Shown: piece after piece, positions 38,470 to 50,900 of the stretch | How positions within the stretch are numbered: position 1 is the stretch's first letter | How the letters are laid out: every line of letters starts with the position of its first letter | Assembly: GCA_958450365.1 (NCBI GenBank) | Contig: CAUEEP010000935.1 | Span: 434,001 to 498,000, forward strand | Direction: 5' to 3' | DNA from: Mesorhabditis belari | Taxonomy: Eukaryota > Nematoda > Chromadorea > Rhabditida > Rhabditidae | DNA: 64,000 nucleotides | The notes under the pieces: model-generated | The model's database searches: none | What the model saw: only the letters and a program-made list of their open reading frames with translations | Told to the model about the DNA's origin: nothing | Translations under genes and position numbers: made by a program

Positions 38470-41114
38470 TCAATCGAACACATCAACGTTCGTCTGACTA
38501 GCATTCTTGCTGACTCGAATCTTCACGTAGGTCTAAAAATGTAACATTAACAAAACAAGCGTTAACAAACGTTAACGTTTCTTTTTAGTTAACAAACAAG
38601 CGTTAACAAACGTTAACAAAACTAAAATGAAACGTAATAAATTAACACAAAAACTTCATTAATCAAGTTTACTACCTGCTAAATATAAAATAAACAAACA
38701 TGATAGTACTGGACGAGTTGATCAAGCGTCAGGAAAGATCGAGCACTCGGGTTTCCACAATCAAAGTAAAAAAGAATTGCCGGACCCGTGGTGTGCTTGC
38801 GAACGCGGAAATGCCTAAAATGCAAGATTCAACGAAAATGAACAAGGAAAAACAAAATTAGGCTAAAATCTAACCTAAACACTCCAATGTAGTTGTGATA
38901 GCAGACATAGAGCTCAAGATCCGTCTTCAATGTAGCCACCGTCAATGGCTCCGGAATCTTAAACAAGACTTTAGTAAAAATCTGCAATATTGAAGAAAGT
39001 GACCGTTTGAAATCATCATTAAACTTACCCGATGGTACAAGATGAACTCGGTAGGATGAAGTGTCCGATCTTCAGCTTCTCGCCAATTCATCACGCCCTT
39101 GTAGATTTGGCTTGCCGGACTGTGTTGGTCGAATGGAAAGTGAAGAGAGGAGTGTTCAGCTGAACGTGGAAGACGTCTAGGACGATTTGATGACTGTTTC
39201 GGATAACTCTTGCGAGTTGCTGAAGATACAAGAAAACAGATTAAACCTGCAAAAACGTAAACTTACTTTTCAGAAAGGCACTGAGATTCTCGTATTGATT
39301 CATTGAATCTCTCACCGCATTGTTGGCTGGATTGAGGGATTCTGGAAACAAAAAAGATTATGAGATCAATCCAAAGCAAAACTAACCAGTTCTTGAGGTA
39401 GCCTCTTGCCATTGAGTGGATTGTGGAACCCGTGATTTGTGAGACGAACTTAAGCTTGAGTGGCGAGACGGTGAACGATGATTGACCGACAACTAGCAGA
39501 AAAAAATAACCATGACCAAGAATGGTGATGTAGAAAACTTACGGCGCATCCAATTCCCTGCGAGCAGCACATATTGAGACAAACAGAGCGTGTCGACTTC
39601 GACGAATCAACCGGGCGCTAAAGTTAGAATATATTAGTTCGAATATAAGTTAGAAATCTAGAATCTATTAGGCTGTCCAGAAACTCTTTTCGTTCCTTTT
39701 CATACTTCCTTTTGAAAAATAACATATTCACCAATTAATCTATGGGTCGCTCTAAATAAAAAGTGTTTACTGGTCAATTTCCTATCTTTTAAGTCAATTT
39801 CGGATCACTTTCAAGTAAATTCGAGAGTGAAAAAACGTGTTTTTCATAAAAATCTATAAAAACCTCTACGAAGAAATTGGCTAAATCAATTTCTCTGAAA
39901 ATTTAGCTATACATTTAACTTTTTGTGCTCTATCTTTTATCTATTGACACGAAGATAGGTTTTATTAGCTAAAGTGCCTAAACCGCATCATCGAGTCGTC
40001 GCCCTTCTTGACTTACCCGACTTCACGCCCACCAAAAAAAATACAGACATAAGACATTTTAAATCCGTTTTAATGTTATTTTGAAGAAAAATAATTGGCC
40101 TTTCTAATGAAACAAACCGTAGTTCAATTTGTGCATTTGTTTGTTTTAAACGGAAGTACGAAAAGACTTTCTGGACAGCCTAATACAATAAACGGATTTA
40201 GACCTAGATTTTTACGAAAAACGCGTGTTTTCACGCTCGAATTTACTTGAAAGTGATCCGAAATTGACTTATAAAGATGGGAACTTAAACAACAAACACT
40301 TTTATTTCGAGCAAACCATAGACTAATTGGTGAATTTCTTAATTTTCAAAAGAAATTATGAAAAGTAACGAAAAGAATTTCTGGACAGTTTAATATAAAC
40401 AAAGTATGCAAAACTTGAAAACTCACATTTTTGTTGCTAGCGGATTGTCGATTGGAGATCGGGAAGTCACCATTTAATGTGTTGTACGGGGTGATTGCCG
40501 TGATCTTCTCGTCGCTAAAAAATAAACTTTATGTCAAAGCAACAATTTTTTGTTTTAAATCAGAAAAGCATACAACTTATAGTTAGAGAAAACATTAAAA
40601 AACAGAATGAAAATTTAAAATTTAAAAAATAAACTTCTGCGGCAAAATTTAAAAAATAAGGGGGTGGGACAAATGCGACCTTTTTCTTGCGCACCTGGAC
40701 ATTTGTGCACTTTTTTTTGCTGGAAAAAGCCTTAGGAAAGGTCGTAGAGCTTCAAAAATGTTTTCATAGAAGGGAATCGTATGCGTAGATTCCGAATTTC
40801 GACAAATCAGACCTCGCTGACACGTCAAATTTGGGCTAAAAGGCAAAAACTACGCAACTTAACGCTTTTCCGCAGTTTTTGCCTTTTACCCCAAATTTGA
40901 CTTGTCAGCGAGTTCTGATTTGTCGAAATTCGGAATCTACGCATACGATTCCCTTATGTGGAAATATTTTCGAAGCTCTACGGCCTTGCCTAAGGCCTTT
41001 TCCAGCAAAAAAAAGGTCGAATTTGTCCCACTCCCGAAAACATTAAAAAACAGAATGAAAATTTAAAATTTAAAAAATAAACCTCTGCTGGCGCGTCGCT
41101 TTCCTGGAACCCAT
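38470..41114 (-). CDS. Protein with C-terminal divergent SH2-like domain
   Basis: Exons: 41114-41083, 40514-40427, 39617-39543, 39492-39387, 39341-39267, 39219-39029, 38981-38875, 38814-38700, 38532-38470. Phases fit throughout, giving 283 residues. The first about 150 residues are Ser/Arg-rich and likely disordered, with a short CLNMCC cluster. Residues about 165-265 resemble an SH2 domain: NWREAED (W at the start of helix A), FILYHR at the FLVR strand, then HFRVRKHTTG and FLTLDQLVQYYH near the end. The FLVR arginine is not at its usual place (FILY), so classical phosphotyrosine binding is doubtful. The start is fixed by ATG 41114 and a donor 32 bases later. Divergent from the K+ channel gene, with a 1.28-kb gap between starts. 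A family B element lies in intron 1. Confidence 0.75.
40660..41035. mobile_element. Family B foldback element, copy 2
   Basis: GGGGTGGGACAAATGCGACC at the left and ATTTGTCCCACTCCC at the right, palindromic inside, sharing GGAATCGTATGCGTAGATTC with 8811-9399. Instead of an 8-bp duplication, its flanks carry a 53-bp direct repeat (40588-40640 and 41036-41088) that includes the 3' edge of exon 1 of the SH2-like gene and its donor. Confidence 0.85.
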
Positions 41115-42393
41115 TTGTAGACGAGACAAGTTGTGAAGGAAAACGAATAGAAAAGAAAATGATTTTGGCGGGCTTGTTGTCTTCTTTTATTTAACGGTTA
41201 AACGCAAATTTTCAAATGATAATGAAGGATCACATGTAAGACTTGCATGCTAATTTTTCACTTGTAATTTAAAAGTGTTCCCCTTCACCAATTCAGTTGC
41301 AAATTTTTTTTTTGCATTAGTCAAGATAATTATCACCCATAACCCAGCCAGGCAGTTGAAGCTTTTGTTTTCGTTTCCCCTTTTCCCAATCGATCTCTTA
41401 TGTGGTTGTTTTGAAGCTCGGAGAAAGTTGAGAAGAGCAGAAAAGTCACTCCTCAAAGCCAACAATCATTTTTCTTTTCTCTTTCTTTTTCAATCTGTCA
41501 ATCTATTCATGTTTTGAGCCGTTCAGTATCTGTTTCTTTACTTTTCGGAGAGACCTAGAGAAGAGACCTAAAGAAGAAACCTAGATTTACCTAGAGAAAA
41601 AGTAGCAGAAAAAGTAGGCTTACACGTTTTTCTAACAACCATCAGTACAGATTGCAAAGAAAAGTGTAATGTGTCTAACAACCATCAATATCCGAAGTGT
41701 TGATGCATTAGAATGACACAATTTCCATATTACATATGCTAGTTCAGTTTCTTTTGACAACTCTTCCAGACTAAAATCTCATTTTTCCAAAATTCACTCA
41801 AAAATCGCGAGAGTGAAACAACTGTTCTCAGAGGTTAAGCGATGAAAAAAAATGAAGCGAAAAAGCAATTAATTGACCACTCAGAAAAGAAAAGGGGCCC
41901 TTGTTACAGCAAGATTTCACGAGGAAAAAAAGAATGAAAAGCTCAAAGAGAAGGTGCACTGAGTGATTGTCTCTAACATAAAAAGGAAAGTGATCAAAAT
42001 GAGCCAGGCATTTTTCCTTTTTTCAGCTTTTCTGTTTCTGGATGAGTTTTTTAAAGTTTGATTGTTTGAATTTGAATTCAAGTTTGAAAAAAAAGCAATT
42101 ACAATTCATTGATTCGATAGATTACTTTCGATTTCGATTCCGATTACTTTTTCAGCTCTAAACGAGCACAATTGTTTTCGGCCAAAAATAAATTCTCAAT
42201 AACTTTATGAGTCTTGGGAACGTTTTATGTGAATTCTTTCCGGCTTTTCCCGTTTTTTGCGAGACTTTGTAATTTGAGAGCTATTTTCAAAGAGGTTCTC
42301 CTTAACCCGGTAAAAAGTTATTTCCCGTTAGCAATATACTCCTTTGAGAATAACACTTTTCAATGCAATTGTCTTAACTTTTGTTGTTCAAAA
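41115..42393. promoter_or_regulatory. Shared upstream region of the SH2-like and K2P genes
   Basis: 1.28 kb between two divergent start codons, so it must contain both promoters. AT-rich, no gene, no large repeat. Paired TCTAACAACCATCA motifs lie at about 41632 and 41677. Specific factor sites cannot be assigned. Confidence 0.45.
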
Positions 42394-44731
42394 ATGATTC
42401 CCCGTTACGGACTCTCAATGCAAAGATATGTAAGTTTCAAAAAAGTAATCTAAAAGCCGAGAAAATGACAGATTGCCTAGTTCAAGCTGTTAATATTTAA
42501 AATCTAAAGCTAATGCGGAACCATAGCTTGTAACTTTACTTTATATTTTAATGTTTAATTACAAATCTAGACCTTTTCAGAAATTTTTGAAGAAATTATT
42601 GATTTGTTTCACTTTGCGATGCGATTCTTTATCTTTCATCATCTTTTTTTTCAGATGTTCTGGAATTTGGTGACTGTCAACTATGAGAAATACAACATTC
42701 ATCATTATTTATATTTTTTTCTTTTATTAGCCTACAGTTTATTTGGCGGATACATGTTTTTATGGATTGAAGGTGAGAAATGGGGAGTGGGACAAATGCG
42801 ACCTTTTTTTGCGCACCCGGACATTTGCGCACCTTGCCCATTAGCGCACCTTTTTTCGTGTTTTAAAAAAGCTCTAAAAAGTTAATATTACCAATTTCTA
42901 TTCCAAAAGTTGTTTTTCTAGGTAATTTGAGGGCGTAGAATCGAAATTTTGGCATATCAGAGCTTGTGGAATCAATTTGAAAGACAAAACGGCTAGGTCA
43001 AATTACAGAAAATTGTTGATTTTTCTCTTTGTATAACTCCGTCCGTTCGCTTCCACAAGCTCTGATATGCCAAAATTTCGATTCTACGCCCTCAAATTAC
43101 CTAGAAAAACAACTTTTGGAATAGAAATTGGTTAATATTAGCTTTTAGAGCTTTTTTAAAACGCGAAAAAAGGTGCGCTAATGGGCTAAGTGCGGAAAAA
43201 AAGGTGCGCAAATGTCCGGATGCGCCAATGTCCAGGTGCGCAAAAAAAAGGTCGCATTTGTCCCACTCCCGAGAAATGTAAGGAAAAAGGGGATTTTTTT
43301 GAAGAAGAGCTGTCAAATTTGTTGGTTTAGCCGATCAATTGTGTAGTTTTCTTTAAATAAAAAAGATTAACGATTACATTTAGCTCATTTTTAGGCAAAT
43401 TTGAGTCAAATTTGAAGCAAATCCGGATGAGGATTCTTGTTTTTCCTAAAATTCTTACAATGAATATAGAATGAAAACCACTTGATGAAATGTTATGAAA
43501 ATTTGTCTATCTGCCTCACTTTTCATTCTCTATCTTTTATCTTTTAACATCAAAATAGGTTTCTTTGAGTTTCATCGTTTTTGACTGCTCAACTCCCAAA
43601 TCTTTAAAAAAACCCAGCTGCGCTGAGCATCTGCTTCGCGGCTGCTTCTACCTAGCGGTACCAAGGGGGACGTAGCACAAATCTGATTGCAGATTCGGAT
43701 TCCTCACCCTCGAAAACCCCCGAGTACACATTTTGAGCTTTCTAGCTCATCTCGTTGTAATTTTACGTTAACGTAATTTGTATTGAGGCGTAGGCGTGAC
43801 GGACAGACAGACGGACGTTTTATTTTTTATCTATAGTAGATTAAATAACGCGAGCTTTTCAGAATTTCTTAAAGGTCAATTTGTCAATAAATCATCGAAC
43901 TTTCTGATAAAATAAATCATAGATCAATTGGTTCATTATTTATCTTAAGTTATCTTTAAAAAAGCGGACAAGACTTTCCGGCCAATCTGGTAGGATAAAA
44001 GATGCTAAAATGCAATGAAGTAAGATGTTAAAGATCAATTTGCAGATTATTTGTTGGTGGGGGCAAAAAAATGAATCACAGAACAATAAACTCTTTCCTC
44101 GACTTTCCGGTCAAACTTTTATTCATTTCAATAAAGTTTAGGTTCTCAAGAAGAGATTTTGTTAGAAATGAAAAATGCCGAATTGATACGGAGAAGTGTT
44201 GCGGCAAAGAGGAATTTAGTCGAAAAAATACAGGTGGTTTCACATTTCAACTCTTGAAAGTTGCAGAGCGATTCTTGATATCAAATTTCAGCATCTCTAC
44301 TTCAATAATCGAAACTCGAGTGACTTTTATGAGACAAATTTGCGAATAGCTTTGGATCGATATGATCGCGAAATGGGTTTAAAGAAGGATTTGTGGGTTT
44401 GCGCCGGGAAATCACTCATTTTTCCAATATTTCAGGTTCACTCAAAAGAAATGGACGATTTGGGGTGGTCTCTACTATGCGGGAACAATCTACACAACTA
44501 TTGGTTTGTTCTTTCAATCAAAAAACGTTTTCTAATTCAAGTTTTCATTTGTATTGGGTTGGTGAATTGAAAACTGCCGGACTTTGAACTAAAATTTATT
44601 GAACATAAACTCATGAATTCATTCCAAATAATTTCCATTATTATTGACGACTTCTGCCCATTTTACAGGCAATTTGCGGTAAAAATTTTTTTTTTTAAAA
44701 AAAAAAAAAAAATTTTTAAAAAATTAAAAAA

Positions 44732-44774
<43 letters not shown>

Positions 44775-44789
44775 AAGGGGAGGGGGGGG

Positions 44790-44820
<31 letters not shown>

Positions 44821-44908
44821 CCCAAAAAAAAAGGGGTTTGGGGGGAAATGGGGAAAAAAAATGGAAAAAATTAAGTGAAGGGGGTGGGGGAAAGAAAAAA
44901 GGGGTGGG

Positions 44909-44959
<51 letters not shown>

Positions 44960-47900
44960 AAATTTTTTATTTTTTCCACATTTGCGGATTCCTCTTTCGT
45001 AGTAGGATTTTGGTTTGTGTGTGAGACAAGTGTGAGACTCAAAAATGGAGGACTGGAGATGTCCCAGTGTCCCAGTTTGAGCACTTTCTTCAAAAGAAAC
45101 CCATTTTAGTGTCAATAGAAAAGTTGTAGAGAATCAAAAATTAGGCTTATAGCCAAATTTCCAAAAAGATACACTTAGTAGTTTCGCTTAAAATGCAAAT
45201 TTTGTGAAAGTTTCGTAAATTTGGCATTTCTTGAAAATCAGTTTTTGAATCGTTCTGAAAATTTGGATATAAGCTTGATTTTTGATTCTCTACAACTTTT
45301 CCATTGACACCAAAATGGGTTTCTTTTGAAGAAAGTGCTCAAACTGTCACATATGACAATAGCCTGCAGTTTTCAATTCACCAACCCAATAAATTGAGCT
45401 TGGAAATCTAATGAGTAAGGGAAAATGAAATCTTATTCAAACAAAGCTTTACATGCAAATAATTCTATTTACATTAAAAATCTCTTTATGAAATGAAACC
45501 CAAGCCAATTCCCAATTCATCAACCCAATAATTCAAGTTTTCATTTGAAAATTGTAATTTGTGGCGGCAAAACGCAAAAAAACAAACTCTTTCCGATGCA
45601 CTTCAGGTTATGGAGATTTGACAGCGAAAACTCAATGGGGTCGAATCTTTACAATGATTTATGCAGTGATCGGTATTCCATTAGTGATCACAATTCTCAA
45701 TGATTGGGGAACATTGTTATTCAATGCTGTTCAATGTAAGTCAACAAAGAATTTGAGTCGGTATTGATTTAAATCAAAAAAAGTGATCAAATTTCAATTT
45801 CAATTTCAATTTTCAGGGTTCTGGACTCGTCACACCAAAAAGTACTACACAAAAATCACCGAATTTCTCGGAAACAAATGCTGCAAGAGTGGCTATAAAT
45901 CGGATTTGGTATAGAAAAAAAGCCGAAAATCTTTAATTTTTCATTTTAGGATTTGCTAGAAGAAAACGAGGAAATTTTCGATAAACAATTGAAAGAACAA
46001 AATGAGAAAGAAGAATCTGATCCTGAAAAAGAACCCATTCCATTGTTTCTTGTGGTTAGTCAGGGTTATCTCTAGGCCTGGTTATCTCTAGACCTGGTTA
46101 TCTCTAGGCCTGGTTATCTCTAGGCCTGGTTATCTCTAGGCCTGGTTATCTCTAGGCCTGGTTATCTCTAGACCTGGTTATCTCTAGACCAGTAAACCTG
46201 GGAATTTTCGGTGTCAACGTCAATAGGTGTCTAACGAAAAGATGCCATATCTTGGCCAATTTCACTCTAATCTTTTGTCTTTGATAGAAATTGATAGTTT
46301 CAATCGATTTCAATCGATTTTAATCGAAATTCTGCGTCAATTGATATTAAAATCAAAAAGATTGAAGTGAAACTGGTCAAGCTATGGCATTTTTCCGTTG
46401 AACGCCTAGTGATGCTCACACTGAAAATCCCCAGATCTACAGGGTGTGGTATAATTATGGGCCTGAGGATTTCAGCTTTATCTGAGAGCATTTATGCTGC
46501 TATTTTATATTTTTTGCTTTTTTCATGTTTACCCTTGTTATTTTGATATAGTTTCTAAGATTATATAGTGTTTTTTTAGAGTTCATCAAGCCGAGTGTTT
46601 ATCAAAACTCGATCATAGCGTTGCATCGATGATCGAATTCGATTGACGACATCGACAAAATTTCGGAGTTTCTACGTGGCTCGTGAACAAGATGATTAAA
46701 GGCTTCAAGGAATTGGGAAAAAATGCTGATAGAGGAAATGCTGGTTGGTCGAGGAAAACGGCGTTCTGTAGTGATTCAGTCCAACATCAAAAAAAGTGTG
46801 AGAAAGGTTACGTCGTAACCCGGAACGATCAGTCCGGCTCATGTCACGCTAAATAAGAATTTCTGAGCCTTCCTTACGTCGAATTGTGCGGCGTGAACTC
46901 AAGATGAAAGCTCTCAAAAAGAAGAAATTTCCCACTGGCTCACCGAGGCTGCCAAAAAGAGAAGAAAAGGGCGATATGAGGGCCTTCTCAGGCGATTCAA
47001 CCAACGCGGCTGTCGTGAGATTTTGTTCTCAGAAGAAAAATTATTCAGCGTTGAACAAGTGCTAAGCAAGCAGAATGACCGAATTTATGCCATTTCCAAC
47101 CCACACAAATCGATCGGGTGCGTTCTTCATCCAGTTTTAGTCATGGGCTTGGTCAGGGAACACGGCCGATGGAAAGACTTTTCTTGTCTTCGTGCCATCA
47201 GGAGTCAAGGTCGACTGTTGGACATTTTGCGACAAAACTTTTTGCCCTGGGCATAGTCTCATTTTGCACAACGTAGCTGGGTATTTCAGCAAGATGGAGC
47301 ACCGGCTCACAAGTCTCGAATCATCCAGGATTGGTGTGAGCAGAGCCTATTTCATTTCATTTAACGAGTGACCTCCAAGCTCGTCGAATCTTAATCCGCT
47401 AGATTTTTTAGTCTGGTCAATCTTCGAAGCTAAAGCGTGTGCTAAACCACATCGAAAAGTCGACTCATTAAAGCATGGGACGAGCTTGATGTTGCCTACT
47501 TGCGTGCCACAGTTGACGCTTTCCGCGCACTTCTTGAAGCATGGCTTCTTGTACACTTGTTAACATATAAATAAAGATTGTTAGAAAAACTTTGTTATCT
47601 TTGAGTGACTTGTTTTACGGTTAGTACCGACTGATTTATCTGGGTCCATCATTTTGACGCACCTTGTCTATTCTAAGACACTTGTTGATAGATTAGTTGC
47701 TTTTCAATGACCCCCACTGTCCTTCCAATAATCAGCAAATTTCACTTGATCGAAATTACTGATTATCGAGCATACTGTACTCTACAGTATGCTGGATAAC
47801 AAGTAATTTCGGCAGTGAGACAAGAGATAGAATCTTACAGTCGTTTAAGCAACAAAAGCTTTCATTTTCAGTTGATCGTGCTTATTTTCTGGGTTCTTCT

Positions 47901-50900
47901 CTGTTGTGGAGTGTTCTGTTTATGGGAGAAATGGACATTCTTTGAGTCGATTTATTTCTTTTTCATTTCAATGACAACAATTGGTCAGTTTACAGTACAG
48001 AGTGATCAGAAATAACCCGAAAAAAACCTTTTTTTGCGTCGATCTTCAGATGGACTGAATAAAAATACCTTTAAAAGTCGTTATTTATAACTCTTAGTAA
48101 CTCAAATTTAAAAGACTTTAGTCCTAGGCGATTTTGGTTTCAAATTTGACTCCAAATTTGAACTTATCTTTTATGTAAGAACATTTTTGTCATTAGGAAC
48201 TTTTCTAAAATCGTTTTTCTAGAACTTTCTAGAACAATTTTCACATGAAAAATAGTAGAGTTTGATTTTGATTTCTAAACATTGTGAGTAAAACATTGTT
48301 AATAGATTCCATTAAATATTCAGGCTTTGGTGACATCACTGCATCGCATAAAGTGGCTGTATTCAATTTCCTATTCATTCTCATTGGATTATCAGTTGTT
48401 TCAATGACAATCAATATTATTCAAGTAAACCAATTACTAAGCTACGAAAAAGCAAATTTCAGATGAATTTGGAATTGATTTTTGCCGAAATTGTCGCCTC
48501 AATCGATCTTGATTTCAAGAATTCTCTACAAGATGGAGGTGAGTAGTGAGAAGTGAATGAATTTTGAAGTGAATTTCGATTTCCTTTGTACAATAACAAA
48601 TTTCAAAGCTTTAAGCTCAAACCAGCATTCATTTTCAATCAAATAGATAAAGAAATCTCTGAAATTTTCCCTATTTCCAGGCTTGTTCAATAAAATTCGC
48701 ATGCACCATTCAAGTATTTCGTCCGGTAGTTTTTCTTGTTATGTGAACTAAAATTTTCGAGTGTTTTTTTTCAAAATATTGGGTTGGTGAATTGAAAACT
48801 GCGGGACTTTGAACTAAAATTTATTCAACATAAAACCATAAATTCATTTCAAACAATTCCCATTATTATTGACGACTTCTGCCCATTTACAGGCAATTTG
48901 CGGATTTCTCTTTCGTGGTAGGATTTTGTTTTTGAATCGAAAAACTTTCAAAGCCAATTTTTTACTGCTTCTTCCGAGTCGAAGTGTTCTCCCGCAAGCT
49001 CATTACTCATGATCCGGAATAAATAGTAATCAAAAGGGGCGAGGTCCGGACTGTATGGGGAATGCGCCAAAAGTTCCCAAACAAAGCTATTTATTTTAGA
49101 GCTAGTCAGTTTTGTAACATGAGGGCGCGCGTTGTCGTGGATGAGAACGATCTTTGACTTGGAGGGCCTATTCTTCTTCAGGAATTCATTCACCTTTCCC
49201 AACTGTTCACTGTATTTGATTGCATTAAGGGTCGTCTTGCTATCCAGCAACTTCCATTATTATTGACAACTTCTGCCCATTTTACAGGCAATTTGCGGAT
49301 TCCTCTTTCGTAGTAGGATTTTGGTTTGTGTGTGAGACAAGTGTGAGACTCAAAAATCGAGGACCGGAGATGTCCCAGTGTCCCAGTTTGAGCACTTTCT
49401 TCAAAAGAAACCCATTTTGATGTCAATAGAAAAGTTGTAGAGAATCAAAAATTAGGCTTATAGCCAAATTTCCAAAAAGATACACTTAGTAGTTTCGCTT
49501 AAAATGCAAGTTTTGTGAAAGTTTCGTAAATTTGGCATTTCTTGAAAATCAGTTTTTGAATCGTTCTGAAAATTTGGATATAAGCTTGATTTTTGATTCT
49601 CTACAACTTTTCCATTGACACCAAAATGGGTTTCTTTTGAAGAAAGTGCTCAAACTGTCTCATATGACAATATCCCGCAGTTTTCAATTCACCAACCCAA
49701 TACTTTAAAGCCAAAATAAAAAGCCAATCTTTTATCTAACTAAAACTAACCAAAACGCTTTTTTTAATTTGATTGTTTGCAAGATCTAAAGTTTCAAATT
49801 AAAGTAATGATTTATCAAATAGAAATCGTAATTATTATGTGCATCAAAGTGTTTTTCGTTAACACATTCGGCTTTTTCAAGGTTTTTTTTGCAAACTACC
49901 ACTTGGAATCAATAAAGCTAAAGGTAAAATTTGTTTCCAAGGGTTTTCTGTGATGGGGAATGCAAATCCATCGTTAGTTTTAAATTCTGGAGACATTCTC
50001 AGTCATTCAGTCATTCTGAGTCATTCAGTCATTCTGAGTCATTCAGTCATTCAAATTCTGAAGTAATTCTGAAGTCCAAGACTCCGACAACACATATCAA
50101 AAACTTGGGGTAATTAAACCAAAAGAAAGAAAAAGAAAATGATTTCCGTTTTCTTCCCTTATATCTAAAAGCCGTATGCCAGAAGCCGAACGATTACGTA
50201 AACATGAAAATTTTCATCTTTTGCATAAACCCGGCGCAAAATTATCGAAATTACCGATTTTTTTCATCAGGAAATTAATAACTTTGTTAGTTTTCAACAT
50301 TTTTGAAATCTCTTTTCATTAGAGGATATTCCAGGACATCTTTTGATACAAAAAGCATCAAAACCAAGTAGGAAAAAAGTTTCTTTAATGTCGAAGTTTG
50401 GAAACTCCTCAAAATGGCCGAAATGGCCTCCTATTTTCAATTTGGAGCCATTGTTTCAATTTGGAGCCACACAAAAAAACTAATGCTGGATTCGGATTCC
50501 CCACCCCCGAAAACCCTAGTAGACAAATTTTCAGCTCAATTGGTTCATAAAAACGCCAAATATAGTGTGTGAGTGAGTATAAAATACAAAAATGACGAAC
50601 TGTCACATTACAAACGCTTCTAACTTGCTTCAAATCTGTCGGATCGAGATGATCTATAGCTCAAAAGATAGAGAATCTCAAGGGCTTTCGAATCGACTAA
50701 AGCACACCCAAAATATAAATGCGAAAAAAAGTTACAGTGGTTTGTAGTTCTGACTCGAAATGGACACTAGTCGAAGCGCTGTAATTTTCTTTTTGGGTGT
50801 GCTTTAGTCGATTCGAAAGCCCTTGAGATTCTCTATCTTTTGAGCTATAGATCATCTCAATCCGACAGATTTGAAGCAAGTTAGAAGCGTTTGTAGTTTT

